64,000 nucleotides of DNA from positions 62,001 to 126,000 of the forward strand of contig NZ_QZVR01000011.1 in assembly GCF_003660455.1 (NCBI RefSeq). The letters run 5' to 3'. The notes beneath the pieces were generated by a model that was not told the DNA's origin, made no database searches, and saw only the letters and a list, made by a program, of their open reading frames with translations. Both the position numbers and the translations under genes were made by a program. How positions within the stretch are numbered: position 1 is the stretch's first letter; each line of letters begins with the position of its first letter. The stretch comes from Nocardioides ferulae. Its GTDB lineage: Bacteria > Actinomycetota > Actinomycetes > Propionibacteriales > Nocardioidaceae. This document shows positions 16,187-24,430 of this stretch, piece by piece.

Positions 16187-16774
16187 AGTCACGTGTCCGT
16201 CGCGCCCCGCCAGGGCCTCAACGCCCGGCAGACCGAGACCGTCGAGCGGCTGCTGACCGCCGGCGTCGAGGAGCTCGCCGCGGTCGGTCACGAGGCGCTG
16301 ACGATCCGCACCGTCGCCGCCCGCGCCGGGGTCTCGACCGCGACGGCCTACACCTACCTCGCCTCCAAGAACCACCTCTACGCCGAGCTGTTCTGGCGCC
16401 ACCTGCGCACCCACCCGATGCCCGCCACACCCGCCGGCGTCGACGCGACCCAGCGGCTCACCGAGCTGGTCAGGTTCATGGCCCGGCTGCTCTCGGACTC
16501 CCCCGAGCTGGCCGCCGCCGCCACCCGCTCGCTGCTGGCCACCGACCCCGACGTCGACCGGCTGCGGGCCCAGATCGGGGCCGAGTTCGTCGCCCGGTTC
16601 CGCACCGCCCTCGGCGACGACACCCCGGCGGACACCCGCCCGGCCGTGCTGGAGGCCCTGCAGCTGGCCTTCTCCGGCGCGATGCTCCAGGCCGGCATGG
16701 GCTTCTACAGCTATCTCGAGATGGGCGAGCGGCTCGCCGACGTCGTCGCCGCCGTGATGAAGGGGAACGCATGA
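16181..16774 (+). CDS. TetR-family regulator of the CYP51 operon
   Basis: 197 residues. The N-terminal HTH (LTIRTVAARAGVSTATAYTYLASKNHLYAELF) is a classic TetR DNA-binding domain; the C-terminal helical domain ends with LAFSGAMLQAGMGFYSYLEM. The gene position, immediately upstream of the CYP123-like gene and overlapping it by ATGA, corresponds to Rv0767c beside cyp123/cyp51 in M. tuberculosis. GTG 16181 lies within a perfect palindrome, suggesting autorepression. Ligand unknown; a sterol-like or fatty acid metabolite is a guess from context. Confidence 0.88.
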   Translation: MSSHVSVAPRQGLNARQTETVERLLTAGVEELAAVGHEALTIRTVAARAGVSTATAYTYLASKNHLYAELFWRHLRTHPMPATPAGVDATQRLTELVRFMARLLSDSPELAAAATRSLLATDPDVDRLRAQIGAEFVARFRTALGDDTPADTRPAVLEALQLAFSGAMLQAGMGFYSYLEMGERLADVVAAVMKGNA

Positions 16775-18009
16775 CCCTCACCGACCAGCACGCCGCCCTC
16801 GAGCCGCTCGTGTTCGACCCCTACGACTACGCCGTCCAGGACGATCCCTACCCCGTCTACGCGCGGCTGCGCGCCGAGGCGCCGCTCTACTACAACCCCA
16901 CCCACGACTTCTGGGCGCTCAGCCGGCACGCCGACATCGCCGCGGCGGTCCGCGACGACGACACCTTCTCCAACGCGATGGGGGTCTCGCTCGACAAGAG
17001 CGCGTGGAACAAGGACGCCCACCGGGTGATGTCGTTCCTCGCGATGGACCCGCCGCGTCAGGTGCGGCTGCGCTCGCTGGTCTCCCGGGCCTTCACCCCA
17101 CGCCGGGTGCGCGAGCTGGAGCCGCAGGTGCAGGCCCTCGCCGACCGCTACCTCGACGCGGCGCTGGCCTCCGCCCCCGAGTTCGACTGGATCACCGAGT
17201 TCGCCGGCCGGCTCCCGATGGACGTCATCTCCGAGATGATGGGCGTGCCCGAGGCCGACCGCGACGAGGTACGCCGCCTCGCCGACCTCGTCGTGCACCG
17301 CGAGGACGGCGTCTTCGACGTGCCGGCCGCCGGCATGGAGGCGGCGCTCACCCTGGTCGGCTACTACGCCGAGATGCTCGCCCAGCGCAAGCGGCAGCCG
17401 ACCGAGGACCTCACCTCCGCGCTGCTGGCCGCGGAGATCGACGGCGACCGGCTCGAGGACTCCGAGATCATCGCGTTCCTGTTCTTGATGGTGGTCGCCG
17501 GCAACGAGACCACCACCAAGCTGCTCGGCAACGCGCTGTTCCACCTCGCCGCGCACCCCGACCAGCTGCGCCACGTCTTCGCCGACCCCGGCGACCCAGC
17601 CCCGGCGGTCTCGCCGTGGATCGAGGAGACCCTGCGCCACGACACCTCCAGCCAGATGGTGGCCCGCCACCTCAAGCGGGACCTCGCCCTGCACGGCGTG
17701 GTCGCTCCCGCCGGGTCCAAGCTCCTGCTGCTCCTGGGGTCGGCCAACCGCGACGAGTCGGTTTTCGCCGACCCGACCCGCTTCGACGTGCACCGCCCCA
17801 AGGACGAGCTCGGCCGGATCCTCAGCTTCGGCGGCGGCCGCCACTTCTGCCTCGGCGCCAACCTCGCCCGGCTCGAGGCGCGGGTCGCGCTCGACGAGCT
17901 GGTGCGGCGGGTGTCGTGGTTCGAGGTCGACCGCGACCGGGCCGTGCGGGTCCACTCCACCAGCGTGCGCGGGTTCGCCTCGCTGCCGATCTCGGTGGTG
18001 GTGCGCTGA
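16771..18009 (+). CDS. Cytochrome P450, CYP123-like
   Basis: 412 residues. Heme-binding FGGGRHFCLG with the thiolate Cys360, ExxR in EETLR at 285-289, and I-helix oxygen-activation motif AGNETTT at 243-249 are all present, so it should be an active monooxygenase. It sits in the order TetR-P450-SDR-CYP51-ferredoxin, which is that of Rv0767c-Rv0766c(cyp123)-Rv0765c-Rv0764c(cyp51)-Rv0763c, so I call it CYP123-like by synteny. Electrons would come from the 3Fe-4S ferredoxin encoded downstream. ATGA overlap with TetR and TGATG with the next gene indicate one operon. Confidence 0.88.
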   Translation: MTLTDQHAALEPLVFDPYDYAVQDDPYPVYARLRAEAPLYYNPTHDFWALSRHADIAAAVRDDDTFSNAMGVSLDKSAWNKDAHRVMSFLAMDPPRQVRLRSLVSRAFTPRRVRELEPQVQALADRYLDAALASAPEFDWITEFAGRLPMDVISEMMGVPEADRDEVRRLADLVVHREDGVFDVPAAGMEAALTLVGYYAEMLAQRKRQPTEDLTSALLAAEIDGDRLEDSEIIAFLFLMVVAGNETTTKLLGNALFHLAAHPDQLRHVFADPGDPAPAVSPWIEETLRHDTSSQMVARHLKRDLALHGVVAPAGSKLLLLLGSANRDESVFADPTRFDVHRPKDELGRILSFGGGRHFCLGANLARLEARVALDELVRRVSWFEVDRDRAVRVHSTSVRGFASLPISVVVR

Positions 18010-18839
18010 TGGTCTCGGCAGGCTCGACCACCGGGGGCGGTTCGGCCACCGGGGGCGGCAAGTACGCCCGTCCCGAACGCCGCCCCGCGGTGATCACCGG
18101 CGCGTCGTCGGGCATCGGCGCGGCCACCGCGCTGACCTTCGCGGCCGCGGGCTACCCGGTCGCGCTCGGCGCCCGGCGTACCGACAGGTGCGAGGAGCTC
18201 GCCTCCCGGATCCGCGAGGACGGCGGCGAGGCGGTCGTCGCCCACCTCGACCTCACCGACCCCGACTCGGCCAAGGCCTTCGCCGAGGAGGTCACCGCCG
18301 CGCTCGGCGACATCGAGACGGTGGTGTCCAACGCCGGCGCGGTCGCCCCCGGCACCACCTACGAGGTCGACACCGAGCGGTTCGCCCGCGAGCTCGACCT
18401 CACGGTGGTCGGCGCGCACCGCCTGGTCCGGGCCTTCGTGCCCGGCATGGTCGAGCGGCGCCGCGGCGACCTGGTCTTCGTCTCCTCCGACGTCGCGGTC
18501 CGGGCCCGCCCGTTCATGTCGGCCTACGCCGCGGGCAAGTGGGGCCTGGAGGGCATGGCCCACGCCCTGCAGATGGAACTCGAGGGCACCGGCGTGCGCG
18601 CCAGCATCGTGCGGCCCGGCCCCACCTGGAGCGAGATGGGCTCCGACTGGGACCCCGACGAGGCCGCGTTCGTGCTCGAGCAGTGGGTGCGCTTCGGGCT
18701 CGCCCGCCACCCGCACTTCATGAAGCCCCAGGCGATCGCCGACGCGATCGCCGCGGTCGTCGCGGCCCCCCGCGGCGTCCACCTGAACCTGATCGAGGTC
18801 AGCCCCGAAGCCCCCGTCCAGTCCGTGGAGGACCGATGA
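18009..18839 (+). CDS. Short-chain dehydrogenase/reductase (Rv0765c-like)
   Basis: 276 residues with the SDR cofactor motif TGASSGIG at 30-37, the NAG motif (VVSNAGA), catalytic Ser in FVSSDVAVR and YxxxK in YAAGK. It would oxidise or reduce a hydroxyl/keto group next to the P450 reactions. The first ~20 residues (Ser/Thr/Gly-rich) are encoded by a 22-bp repeat plus flanking sequence at 18011-18060 and are not part of the fold. The start overlaps the P450 stop as TGATG; the end overlaps the CYP51 start as ATGA. Confidence 0.88.
   Translation: MVSAGSTTGGGSATGGGKYARPERRPAVITGASSGIGAATALTFAAAGYPVALGARRTDRCEELASRIREDGGEAVVAHLDLTDPDSAKAFAEEVTAALGDIETVVSNAGAVAPGTTYEVDTERFARELDLTVVGAHRLVRAFVPGMVERRRGDLVFVSSDVAVRARPFMSAYAAGKWGLEGMAHALQMELEGTGVRASIVRPGPTWSEMGSDWDPDEAAFVLEQWVRFGLARHPHFMKPQAIADAIAAVVAAPRGVHLNLIEVSPEAPVQSVEDR
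18011..18032 (+). repeat. 22-bp junction repeat, copy 1
   Basis: Begins GGTCTCGGC and ends GCTCGACCACC. It starts at the third base of the SDR start codon and encodes the VSAGSTT part of its N-terminus. Near-identical copies are at 18841, 20206 and 20542. Confidence 0.8.
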
Positions 18840-20341
18840 CAGTCTCGACAAGCTCGACCACCGATGGCGGGTCGGCCGCCGATCTCACCGCGATCCCCGA
18901 GGTCTCCTACGCGGTGCCCGACGACGGCCACGGCCACCTCGCCGAGCTGCGCACCGACCCGATCGGCCTGCTCGAGCGGGTCCGCGCCGAGTGCGGCGAC
19001 ATCGGCCGCTTCCGGCTGGCCGACCGTGACGTCGTGATGGTCTCCGGCGCGGTCGCCAACGAGCAGTTCTTCCGGGCGCCCGACGAGACCCTCGACCAGG
19101 CCGCGGCGTACCCGTTCATGACCCCGATCTTCGGCAAGGGCGTGGTCTTCGACGCCTCGCCCGAGGAGCGCCAGCAGATGCTGAAGAACCAGGCGCTGCG
19201 CGGCGACATGATGCGCGGCCACGCCACCACGATCGAGGCCGAGATCCGGCGGATGGTCGCCGGCTGGGGGGAGGAGGGCGAGATCGACCTGCTCGACTTC
19301 TTCGCCGAGCTGACGATCTACACCACCTCGGCGTGCCTGATCGGCAAGCCGTTCCGCGAGGAGCTCGACGGCCGGTTCGCCAGGCACTACCACGACCTGG
19401 AGAAGGGCACCGACGCGATGGCGTACGTCGACGCCTACGCCGACCTCCCGTCGTTCCGGCAGCGCGACGCGGCGCGGGTCGAGCTGGTCGCGCTGGTGCA
19501 GGCGATCATCGACAAGCGGGTGGCGCGCGGGCCGGTGCCGAAGGAGGAGCGCGACCTGCTCGACGTGCTGATCTCGATCGGCATGGAGTCCGACTACATC
19601 ACCGGCATCTTCATCTCGATGATGTTCGCCGGCCACCACACCACCTCCGGCACCGCCTCCTGGGCGCTGATCGAGCTGATGCGCCACCCCGACGCGATGG
19701 GCGAGGTGATCGCCGAGCTCGACGAGCTGTACGCCGACGGGTCGGAGGTCTCCTTCCAGGCGCTGCGCTCGATCCCGCGGCTGGAGGCGGTGCTGAAGGA
19801 GACGCTGCGCCTGCACCCGCCGCTGATCGTGCTGCTGCGGGTCGTCGCCGAGCAGATCGAGCTGGGCGGCCACCCGATCCCCGTCGGCACGATGGTCGCG
19901 GCGAGCCCGCGGGTCTCGAACCGGATCGGCACCGACTTCCCCGACCCGGAGGCGTTCGACCCGGGCCGCTACATCGACCCCCGCCAGGAGGACCTCGCCA
20001 ACCGCTGGACCTGGATCCCGTTCGGCGCCGGCCGGCACCGCTGCGTCGGCAACGCGTTCGCGATGATGCAGATGAAGGCGATCTTCTCGGTGCTGCTGCG
20101 CGACTACTCCTTCGAGATGGCCCAGCCCTCGGAGAGCTACCGCGACGACGTGTCGAAGATGGTCATCCAGCTCGAGCAGCCCTGCCGGGTGCGCTACCGC
20201 CGGCGGGTCTCGGCAAGCTCGACCACCGGGGCGGCAAGCTCGCCCTCCGCGGCGGTGGTCGAGCCCGCGTCCTCGGCGGCCGAGGCTGCCGAGACCCCGC
20301 CCGCCGGCTGCCCGGCGCACGCCCCCGGGAACGGCGCGTGA
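18836..20341 (+). CDS. cyp51: Sterol 14-alpha-demethylase CYP51
   Basis: 501 residues, strongly like M. tuberculosis CYP51: the HGHLAELRTDPIGLLERVR start, YPFMTPIFGKGVVFDASPE (B-C loop, residues 92-110), DLLDFFAELTIYTTSACLIG, I-helix FAGHHTTSGT at 264-273, KETLR at 321-325 and heme motif FGAGRHRCVG with Cys403. CYP51 removes the 14-alpha-methyl of sterols; the role in bacteria that lack sterol synthesis is unsettled. M. tuberculosis CYP51 is ~451 residues; here ~15 extra residues at the N-terminus and a ~45-residue Ser/Ala/Pro tail come from the 22-bp repeat family inserted at both ends of the gene. Confidence 0.95.
   Translation: MTVSTSSTTDGGSAADLTAIPEVSYAVPDDGHGHLAELRTDPIGLLERVRAECGDIGRFRLADRDVVMVSGAVANEQFFRAPDETLDQAAAYPFMTPIFGKGVVFDASPEERQQMLKNQALRGDMMRGHATTIEAEIRRMVAGWGEEGEIDLLDFFAELTIYTTSACLIGKPFREELDGRFARHYHDLEKGTDAMAYVDAYADLPSFRQRDAARVELVALVQAIIDKRVARGPVPKEERDLLDVLISIGMESDYITGIFISMMFAGHHTTSGTASWALIELMRHPDAMGEVIAELDELYADGSEVSFQALRSIPRLEAVLKETLRLHPPLIVLLRVVAEQIELGGHPIPVGTMVAASPRVSNRIGTDFPDPEAFDPGRYIDPRQEDLANRWTWIPFGAGRHRCVGNAFAMMQMKAIFSVLLRDYSFEMAQPSESYRDDVSKMVIQLEQPCRVRYRRRVSASSTTGAASSPSAAVVEPASSAAEAAETPPAGCPAHAPGNGA
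18841..18862 (+). repeat. 22-bp junction repeat, copy 2
   Basis: AGTCTCGAC at the left end, GCTCGACCACC at the right; encodes the first codons of CYP51 (VSTSSTT). Confidence 0.75.
20206..20227 (+). repeat. 22-bp junction repeat, copy 3
   Basis: GGTCTCGGC to GCTCGACCACC. It marks the exact point where CYP51 homology ends (after VRYRR) and a low-complexity tail begins; an inverted partial copy GGTGGTCGAGC follows at 20253-20263. Confidence 0.75.
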
Positions 20342-20342
20342 G

Positions 20343-20540
20343 ATGCGCGTCGTCGCCGACCTCGACCTCTGCCAGGGCCACCAGATGTGCACCGGGGAGG
20401 CGCCCGACGTCTTCGGCTTCGACGCCGACGCCGACCGGGTCGTTGTCCTGCAGGAGAACCCCGACGAGTCGCTGCGCCCGCAGGTGGACGCAGCCGTGAA
20501 GTACTGCCCAGCGATGGCGCTGGCGATCAAGGAGGACTGA
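20343..20540 (+). CDS. [3Fe-4S] ferredoxin, electron donor to P450
   Basis: 65 residues. Cluster ligands are in CQGHQMC (Cys10, Cys16, with His replacing the Cys that would make a 4Fe-4S site) and in the C-terminal CP motif (Cys55). This C-x2-H-x2-C...CP pattern defines the small ferredoxins that reduce actinobacterial P450s, and M. tuberculosis Rv0763c, next to cyp51, has the same pattern. It should serve CYP51 and the CYP123-like enzyme. It begins one base after the CYP51 stop and its own stop overlaps the next start as TGATG. Confidence 0.93.
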   Translation: MRVVADLDLCQGHQMCTGEAPDVFGFDADADRVVVLQENPDESLRPQVDAAVKYCPAMALAIKED

Positions 20541-21226
20541 TGGTCTCGACAGGCTCGACCACCGCAAGCGCAGGCTCGACCACCGGCGGCTCGACCCCGG
20601 CCGACACGTTCACCCGCGCCGAGCTCGAGGAGTTCTGGGGCCGCTGGCAGGAGGCCAACCGGGTGGCCGAGCGCGACCAGGACTGGGGCCCGCTCGCCGA
20701 CTTCTACGCCGAGGACGCGACGTACGGCTGGATGTACACCCCCGACGAGCACTTCATGGCCGTGGGCCGCGAGGAGATCCGTCGCTACGCGCTCGGCACC
20801 GAGATGGCCGGTCTCGACGGCTGGCACTACGACTACATGGCCACGGTCATGGACGAGAAGACCGGCATGGTCGTCGGGTTCTGGAAGCAGAAGGCCGGGA
20901 TCACCGACGACGCCACCGGCGAGGAGTACCAGATCCTCGGCATCGGCGGCAGCTGGTTCGGCGTCGGCCGTGGACCCGAAGGCCTGCACCTGGCCTGGCA
21001 GCGCGACTGGTTCGACCTGGGGTCGACCGCCCACACGTTCCTGGCGATCCTCAAGTCGGGCAAGGCACCGCAGGGGCTGCAGGACCGGATGTCGCTCAAC
21101 GGCATGGAGCAGCCCGGCCACTACCGGCTGCGCGACCTGCCGTCGTCGGTGTGGCCGCCCCCGGTCGAGGCCGGACGGTTCGTCACCCAGGGCGCCGCGC
21201 ACACCGCCCAGGAGACGCCGGCGTGA
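20540..21226 (+). CDS. NTF2/SnoaL-like protein of the CYP51 operon
   Basis: 228 residues. After a repeat-encoded Ser/Thr/Gly N-terminus (~22 residues), the region FTRAELEEFWGRWQEANR...DWGPLADFYAEDATYGW is the start of an NTF2-like cone (helix, then F-Y-(A/T)-E-D), followed by YDYMATVMDEKTGMVVGFWKQ and a Trp-rich sheet. Many NTF2-like proteins are isomerases or lyases for steroids and polyketides. No catalytic pair can be assigned. In M. tuberculosis the corresponding slot is held by Rv0762c or a neighbour; I cannot say which is orthologous. Confidence 0.65.
   Translation: MVSTGSTTASAGSTTGGSTPADTFTRAELEEFWGRWQEANRVAERDQDWGPLADFYAEDATYGWMYTPDEHFMAVGREEIRRYALGTEMAGLDGWHYDYMATVMDEKTGMVVGFWKQKAGITDDATGEEYQILGIGGSWFGVGRGPEGLHLAWQRDWFDLGSTAHTFLAILKSGKAPQGLQDRMSLNGMEQPGHYRLRDLPSSVWPPPVEAGRFVTQGAAHTAQETPA
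20542..20563 (+). repeat. 22-bp junction repeat, copy 4
   Basis: GGTCTCGAC to GCTCGACCACC, overlapping the start codon of the NTF2-like gene. A truncated copy (CAGGCTCGACCACC) follows at 20571-20584. Confidence 0.8.
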
Positions 21227-22692
21227 CCGCGCCGCTCGCGAGCCCACCGGCGCAGCTGCTGGTCGACGGCAAGCTGCTGCCGGCGAGCGACGGCGCGACG
21301 TACCCGATCCTCAACCCGGCGACCGGGGCCGAGATCGGCCGGGCGCCCGACGCCACCGCTGCCGACGTGGACGCCGCGATCGCCGCCGCCCGGCGCGCCT
21401 TCGACGAGACCGGCTGGTCGACCGACGTCGCGCTGCGGGTGCGCTGCCTGCGCCAGCTGCACGCCGCGCTGGTCGAGGAAGGGGAGGCGTTCCGCGCGCT
21501 GACCACGGCCGAGGTCGGCATGCCCGGGTTCATGATGGGCGCGGCCGGCTTCGACGTGCCGGTCGAGGGCCTGGCCTGGGTGGCCGACCTGGCCGAGCGC
21601 TACGACTACGAGACCGACCTCGGGGTGGCCGCGCCGATGGGCATCGCGACCCGCCGCACCGTGCGCCGCGAGGCGGTCGGTGTGGTCGCGGCGATCACGC
21701 CGTGGAACGTGCCGAACCAGATCAACCTGGCCAAGGTCGGCCCCGCCCTGGCCGCCGGCTGCAGCGTGGTGCTCAAGCCGGCCCCCGACACTCCGTGGGT
21801 GGCCTGCGAGCTGGGCCGGCTGGTGGCGGAGCGCACCGACATCCCGGCCGGGGTGCTCAACGTCGTCACGCCGTCGTCGAACGAGGTCGCGGCGGCGCTG
21901 ACCAGCGATCCGCGGGTCGACATGGTCTCGTTCACCGGCTCCACCGCCACCGGCCGGGCGATCATGGCCGCCGCCGCACCCACCCTGAAGCGGGTCTTCC
22001 TCGAGCTCGGCGGCAAGTCGGCCGCGATCGTGCTCGACGACGCCGACGTGGCGGCGAGCGCCGCGGCCACCGCGTTCACGGCCTGCATCCACGCCGGCCA
22101 GGGCTGCGCGCTCACCACCCGGCTGGTGGTGCCGCGCGACCGCTTCGACGAGGCGGTCGAGTCGGCCGCCGCCACCATGGCCTCGATCGGTGTCGCCGAC
22201 CCGGCCGACCCGGGCGCGATCTGCGGGCCGGTGATCTCGGCCGCGCAGCGCGACCGAGTCGAGTCCTACCTGCGGCTGGCTCGTGAGGAGGGGCACCGGA
22301 TCGCCACCGGCGGCCGGGTGCTCGACGATCGCGACGGGTTCTGGGTCGAGCCGACCGTGGTCGCGCTGCCCGACAACTCCTCGCGGCTGGCCCAGGAGGA
22401 GATCTTCGGCCCGGTGCTCGTGGTGATCCCGCACGACGGCGACGACGACGCGGTCCGCATCGCCAACGACTCGGCGTACGGCCTCTCGGGGTCGGTCGAG
22501 TCCGGTGACGTCGAGCGCGCCAAGGCGGTCGCCCGCCGGATCCGCACCGGCACGCTCGCGGTCAACGGCGGGGTGTGGTTCAGCCCCGACGCGCCGTTCG
22601 GCGGCTACAAGCAGTCCGGGCTGGGTCGTGAGATGGGCGTCGCCGGCTTCGAGGAGTACCTCGAGACCAAGACCATCGCGGAGCCCGCGTGA
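21223..22692 (+). CDS. Aldehyde dehydrogenase (Rv0768/AldA-like)
   Basis: 489 residues of the NAD(P)-dependent ALDH superfamily: Asn in TPWNVPNQIN (~162), cofactor motif FTGSTATG at 237-244, catalytic Glu261 in LELGGKSA, catalytic Cys295 in GQGCALTT, and EEIFGPVL near residue 387. It would convert an aldehyde formed by P450/SDR steps to the acid. GTG 21223 overlaps the preceding stop by GTGA. The synteny with Rv0768 beside the cyp51 locus supports a common pathway, though the mycobacterial locus splits into two divergent arms and here all genes are on one strand. Confidence 0.92.
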   Translation: MTAPLASPPAQLLVDGKLLPASDGATYPILNPATGAEIGRAPDATAADVDAAIAAARRAFDETGWSTDVALRVRCLRQLHAALVEEGEAFRALTTAEVGMPGFMMGAAGFDVPVEGLAWVADLAERYDYETDLGVAAPMGIATRRTVRREAVGVVAAITPWNVPNQINLAKVGPALAAGCSVVLKPAPDTPWVACELGRLVAERTDIPAGVLNVVTPSSNEVAAALTSDPRVDMVSFTGSTATGRAIMAAAAPTLKRVFLELGGKSAAIVLDDADVAASAAATAFTACIHAGQGCALTTRLVVPRDRFDEAVESAAATMASIGVADPADPGAICGPVISAAQRDRVESYLRLAREEGHRIATGGRVLDDRDGFWVEPTVVALPDNSSRLAQEEIFGPVLVVIPHDGDDDAVRIANDSAYGLSGSVESGDVERAKAVARRIRTGTLAVNGGVWFSPDAPFGGYKQSGLGREMGVAGFEEYLETKTIAEPA

Positions 22693-22712
22693 GAGGCGGG
22701 CATGCACTCCCG

Positions 22713-22754
22713 CCGGTCGAGCCGGAGGCGCCCCGGCGCCGACGAGTCGAGACC
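22713..22754 (-). repeat. Longer inverted member of the junction repeat family
   Basis: On the minus strand this begins GGTCTCGAC and ends GCTCGACCGG with ~20 bases between. It fills the 122-base gap between the aldehyde dehydrogenase and the next SDR, the only sizeable gap inside the operon. Confidence 0.55.
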
Positions 22755-22814
22755 CCGTGAGGCGAGCGCCGACCGCAACCACGCAGCCCCGCCCCGCAAC
22801 GAGATAGGACACCG

Positions 22815-23564
22815 ATGAGCAGGTTCGAGAGCAAGGTCGCCGTGGTCACCGGCGCGGCGCAGGGCATCGGCGAGGCCTACGCCCGGGCGCTCGCCGCCGA
22901 GGGGGCCGCGGTGGTGGTCGCCGACCTCAACGAGGACGCCGGCGGCAAGGTCGCGGCGTCCATCGAGGAGGCCGGCGGCCGGGCGATCTTCGTGCGCACC
23001 GACGTCGCCTCCCACGAGTCGGCGGCCGCGATGGTCGACCGGGCCGTCGCCGAGCTCGGCGGCATCGACCTGCTGGTCAACAACGCCGCGATCTACGGCG
23101 ACATGGCCTTCGACCTCCTGATCAGCGTCGACTGGGACTACTACCGCCGGTTCATGAGCGTGAACATGGACGGCGCGCTGGTGATGACCCGCGCGGTCTA
23201 CCCGCAGATGCAGCGGCGCGGCGGCGGCGCGATCGTGAACCAGAGCTCCACCGCGGCCTACCTCTACTCCGGCTTCTACGGCCTGGCCAAGGTCGGCGTG
23301 AACGGGCTGACCCAGCAGCTGGCCCACGAGCTGGGCGGCATGGGCATCCGGGTCAACGCGATCGCCCCCGGCCCCACCGACACCGCCGCCACCCGCACCC
23401 AGGCCGGCGACGCCGCCAAGGACCTCGTGAAGGGCCTGGCGATCAAGCGGATGGGCCAGCCCGAGGACATGGTCGGCGCCTGCCTGTTCCTGCTCTCCGA
23501 CGAGGCGTCCTGGGTCACCGGCCAGATCGTCGCGGTCGACGGCGGCCAGGTGTTCCGTCCGTGA
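22815..23564 (+). CDS. Short-chain dehydrogenase/reductase (Rv0769-like)
   Basis: 249 residues, a classical SDR of normal length: TGAAQGIG at 12-19, NNAA at ~89-92, catalytic Ser in NQSSTAAY, YxxxK in YGLAK near 156-160, and the C-terminal VTGQIVAVDGGQVF. It should use NAD(H) on a secondary alcohol/ketone. It is followed with a four-base overlap by the 3-hydroxyisobutyrate-dehydrogenase-like gene, the same order as Rv0769-Rv0770. Confidence 0.9.
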   Translation: MSRFESKVAVVTGAAQGIGEAYARALAAEGAAVVVADLNEDAGGKVAASIEEAGGRAIFVRTDVASHESAAAMVDRAVAELGGIDLLVNNAAIYGDMAFDLLISVDWDYYRRFMSVNMDGALVMTRAVYPQMQRRGGGAIVNQSSTAAYLYSGFYGLAKVGVNGLTQQLAHELGGMGIRVNAIAPGPTDTAATRTQAGDAAKDLVKGLAIKRMGQPEDMVGACLFLLSDEASWVTGQIVAVDGGQVFRP

Positions 23565-24430
23565 CGCTGCGCAGGGTCGGGTTCGTCGGGCTCGGCAACA
23601 TCGGCAGGCCGATGGCGCTGCGCCTGGCCGAGGCGGCGCAGCGCGGCGAGCTCGAGCTGAGCGTGTACGACGTCGCGCCCGGGCCGGTGGCCGAGCTCGA
23701 GGCGGCGGGGGCGAAGGCGGCCGGCAGTGTGGCCGAGCTGGCCGGCCGGGTCGACGTGCTCTGCGTGATGGTGCGCGACGACGACCAGGTGCGCGAGGTG
23801 CTCGGCGAGGCGCTCGGCGTCGCGGGCGACCGGTTGACGGTGGCGATCCACTCCACGGTGGCGCCGGCGACGCCGGCGGCGTTGGCCGACACGGCGGCGC
23901 GACACGGGGTGAAGGTGGTCGACGCGCCGGTGAGCGGCGGCTCGATGGGTGCGGCGGCGGGCACGCTGGCGATCATGGTCGGCGGCACCGACGAGGCGTT
24001 CGAGGCGGCGCGTCCGGCGCTGGAGCTGATGGGGTCGAAGGTGGTGCACGCGGGCCCGATCGGTGCCGGCACCAGCTTCAAGCTGGCCCGCAACCTGATG
24101 CACTTCGTCGCGTTCACCGCCGCCACCGAGGCGCAGCGGCTCGCCGAGGCCGCGGGCCTGGACCTCAAGGCGCTCGGCGAGGTGGTGCGCCACACCGACG
24201 CGATCACCGGCGGACCGGGCGCGATCATGCACCGAGACACCGCGGCACCGCTGGACCCCGACGACTTCTGGTTCGCCGTGTTCGACCACGTGCGGGCGCT
24301 CGGCGAGAAGGACCTGGGGTTCGCCGTCGACCTCGCCGACCGGCTCGGCGTCGACGTCCCCCTGGCTCGCGAGGCGCTGGCCCGGCTCGCCCCCGGCCTG
24401 GGCCTGCCCACTACCGAGGAGCACTCATGA
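23561..24430 (+). CDS. 3-hydroxyisobutyrate/6-phosphogluconate dehydrogenase-family oxidoreductase (Rv0770-like)
   Basis: 289 residues. The N-terminal Rossmann motif GFVGLGNIGRPMA, the DAPVSGGSMGAAAGTLAIMVGG substrate-binding signature and the helix with catalytic Lys in GAGTSFKLARNLM place it in the beta-hydroxyacid dehydrogenase family. It would oxidise a 3-hydroxy acid or reduce a semialdehyde with NAD(P). GTG 23561 overlaps the SDR stop and the last codon overlaps the next ATG (ATGA). Confidence 0.9.
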   Translation: MTLRRVGFVGLGNIGRPMALRLAEAAQRGELELSVYDVAPGPVAELEAAGAKAAGSVAELAGRVDVLCVMVRDDDQVREVLGEALGVAGDRLTVAIHSTVAPATPAALADTAARHGVKVVDAPVSGGSMGAAAGTLAIMVGGTDEAFEAARPALELMGSKVVHAGPIGAGTSFKLARNLMHFVAFTAATEAQRLAEAAGLDLKALGEVVRHTDAITGGPGAIMHRDTAAPLDPDDFWFAVFDHVRALGEKDLGFAVDLADRLGVDVPLAREALARLAPGLGLPTTEEHS

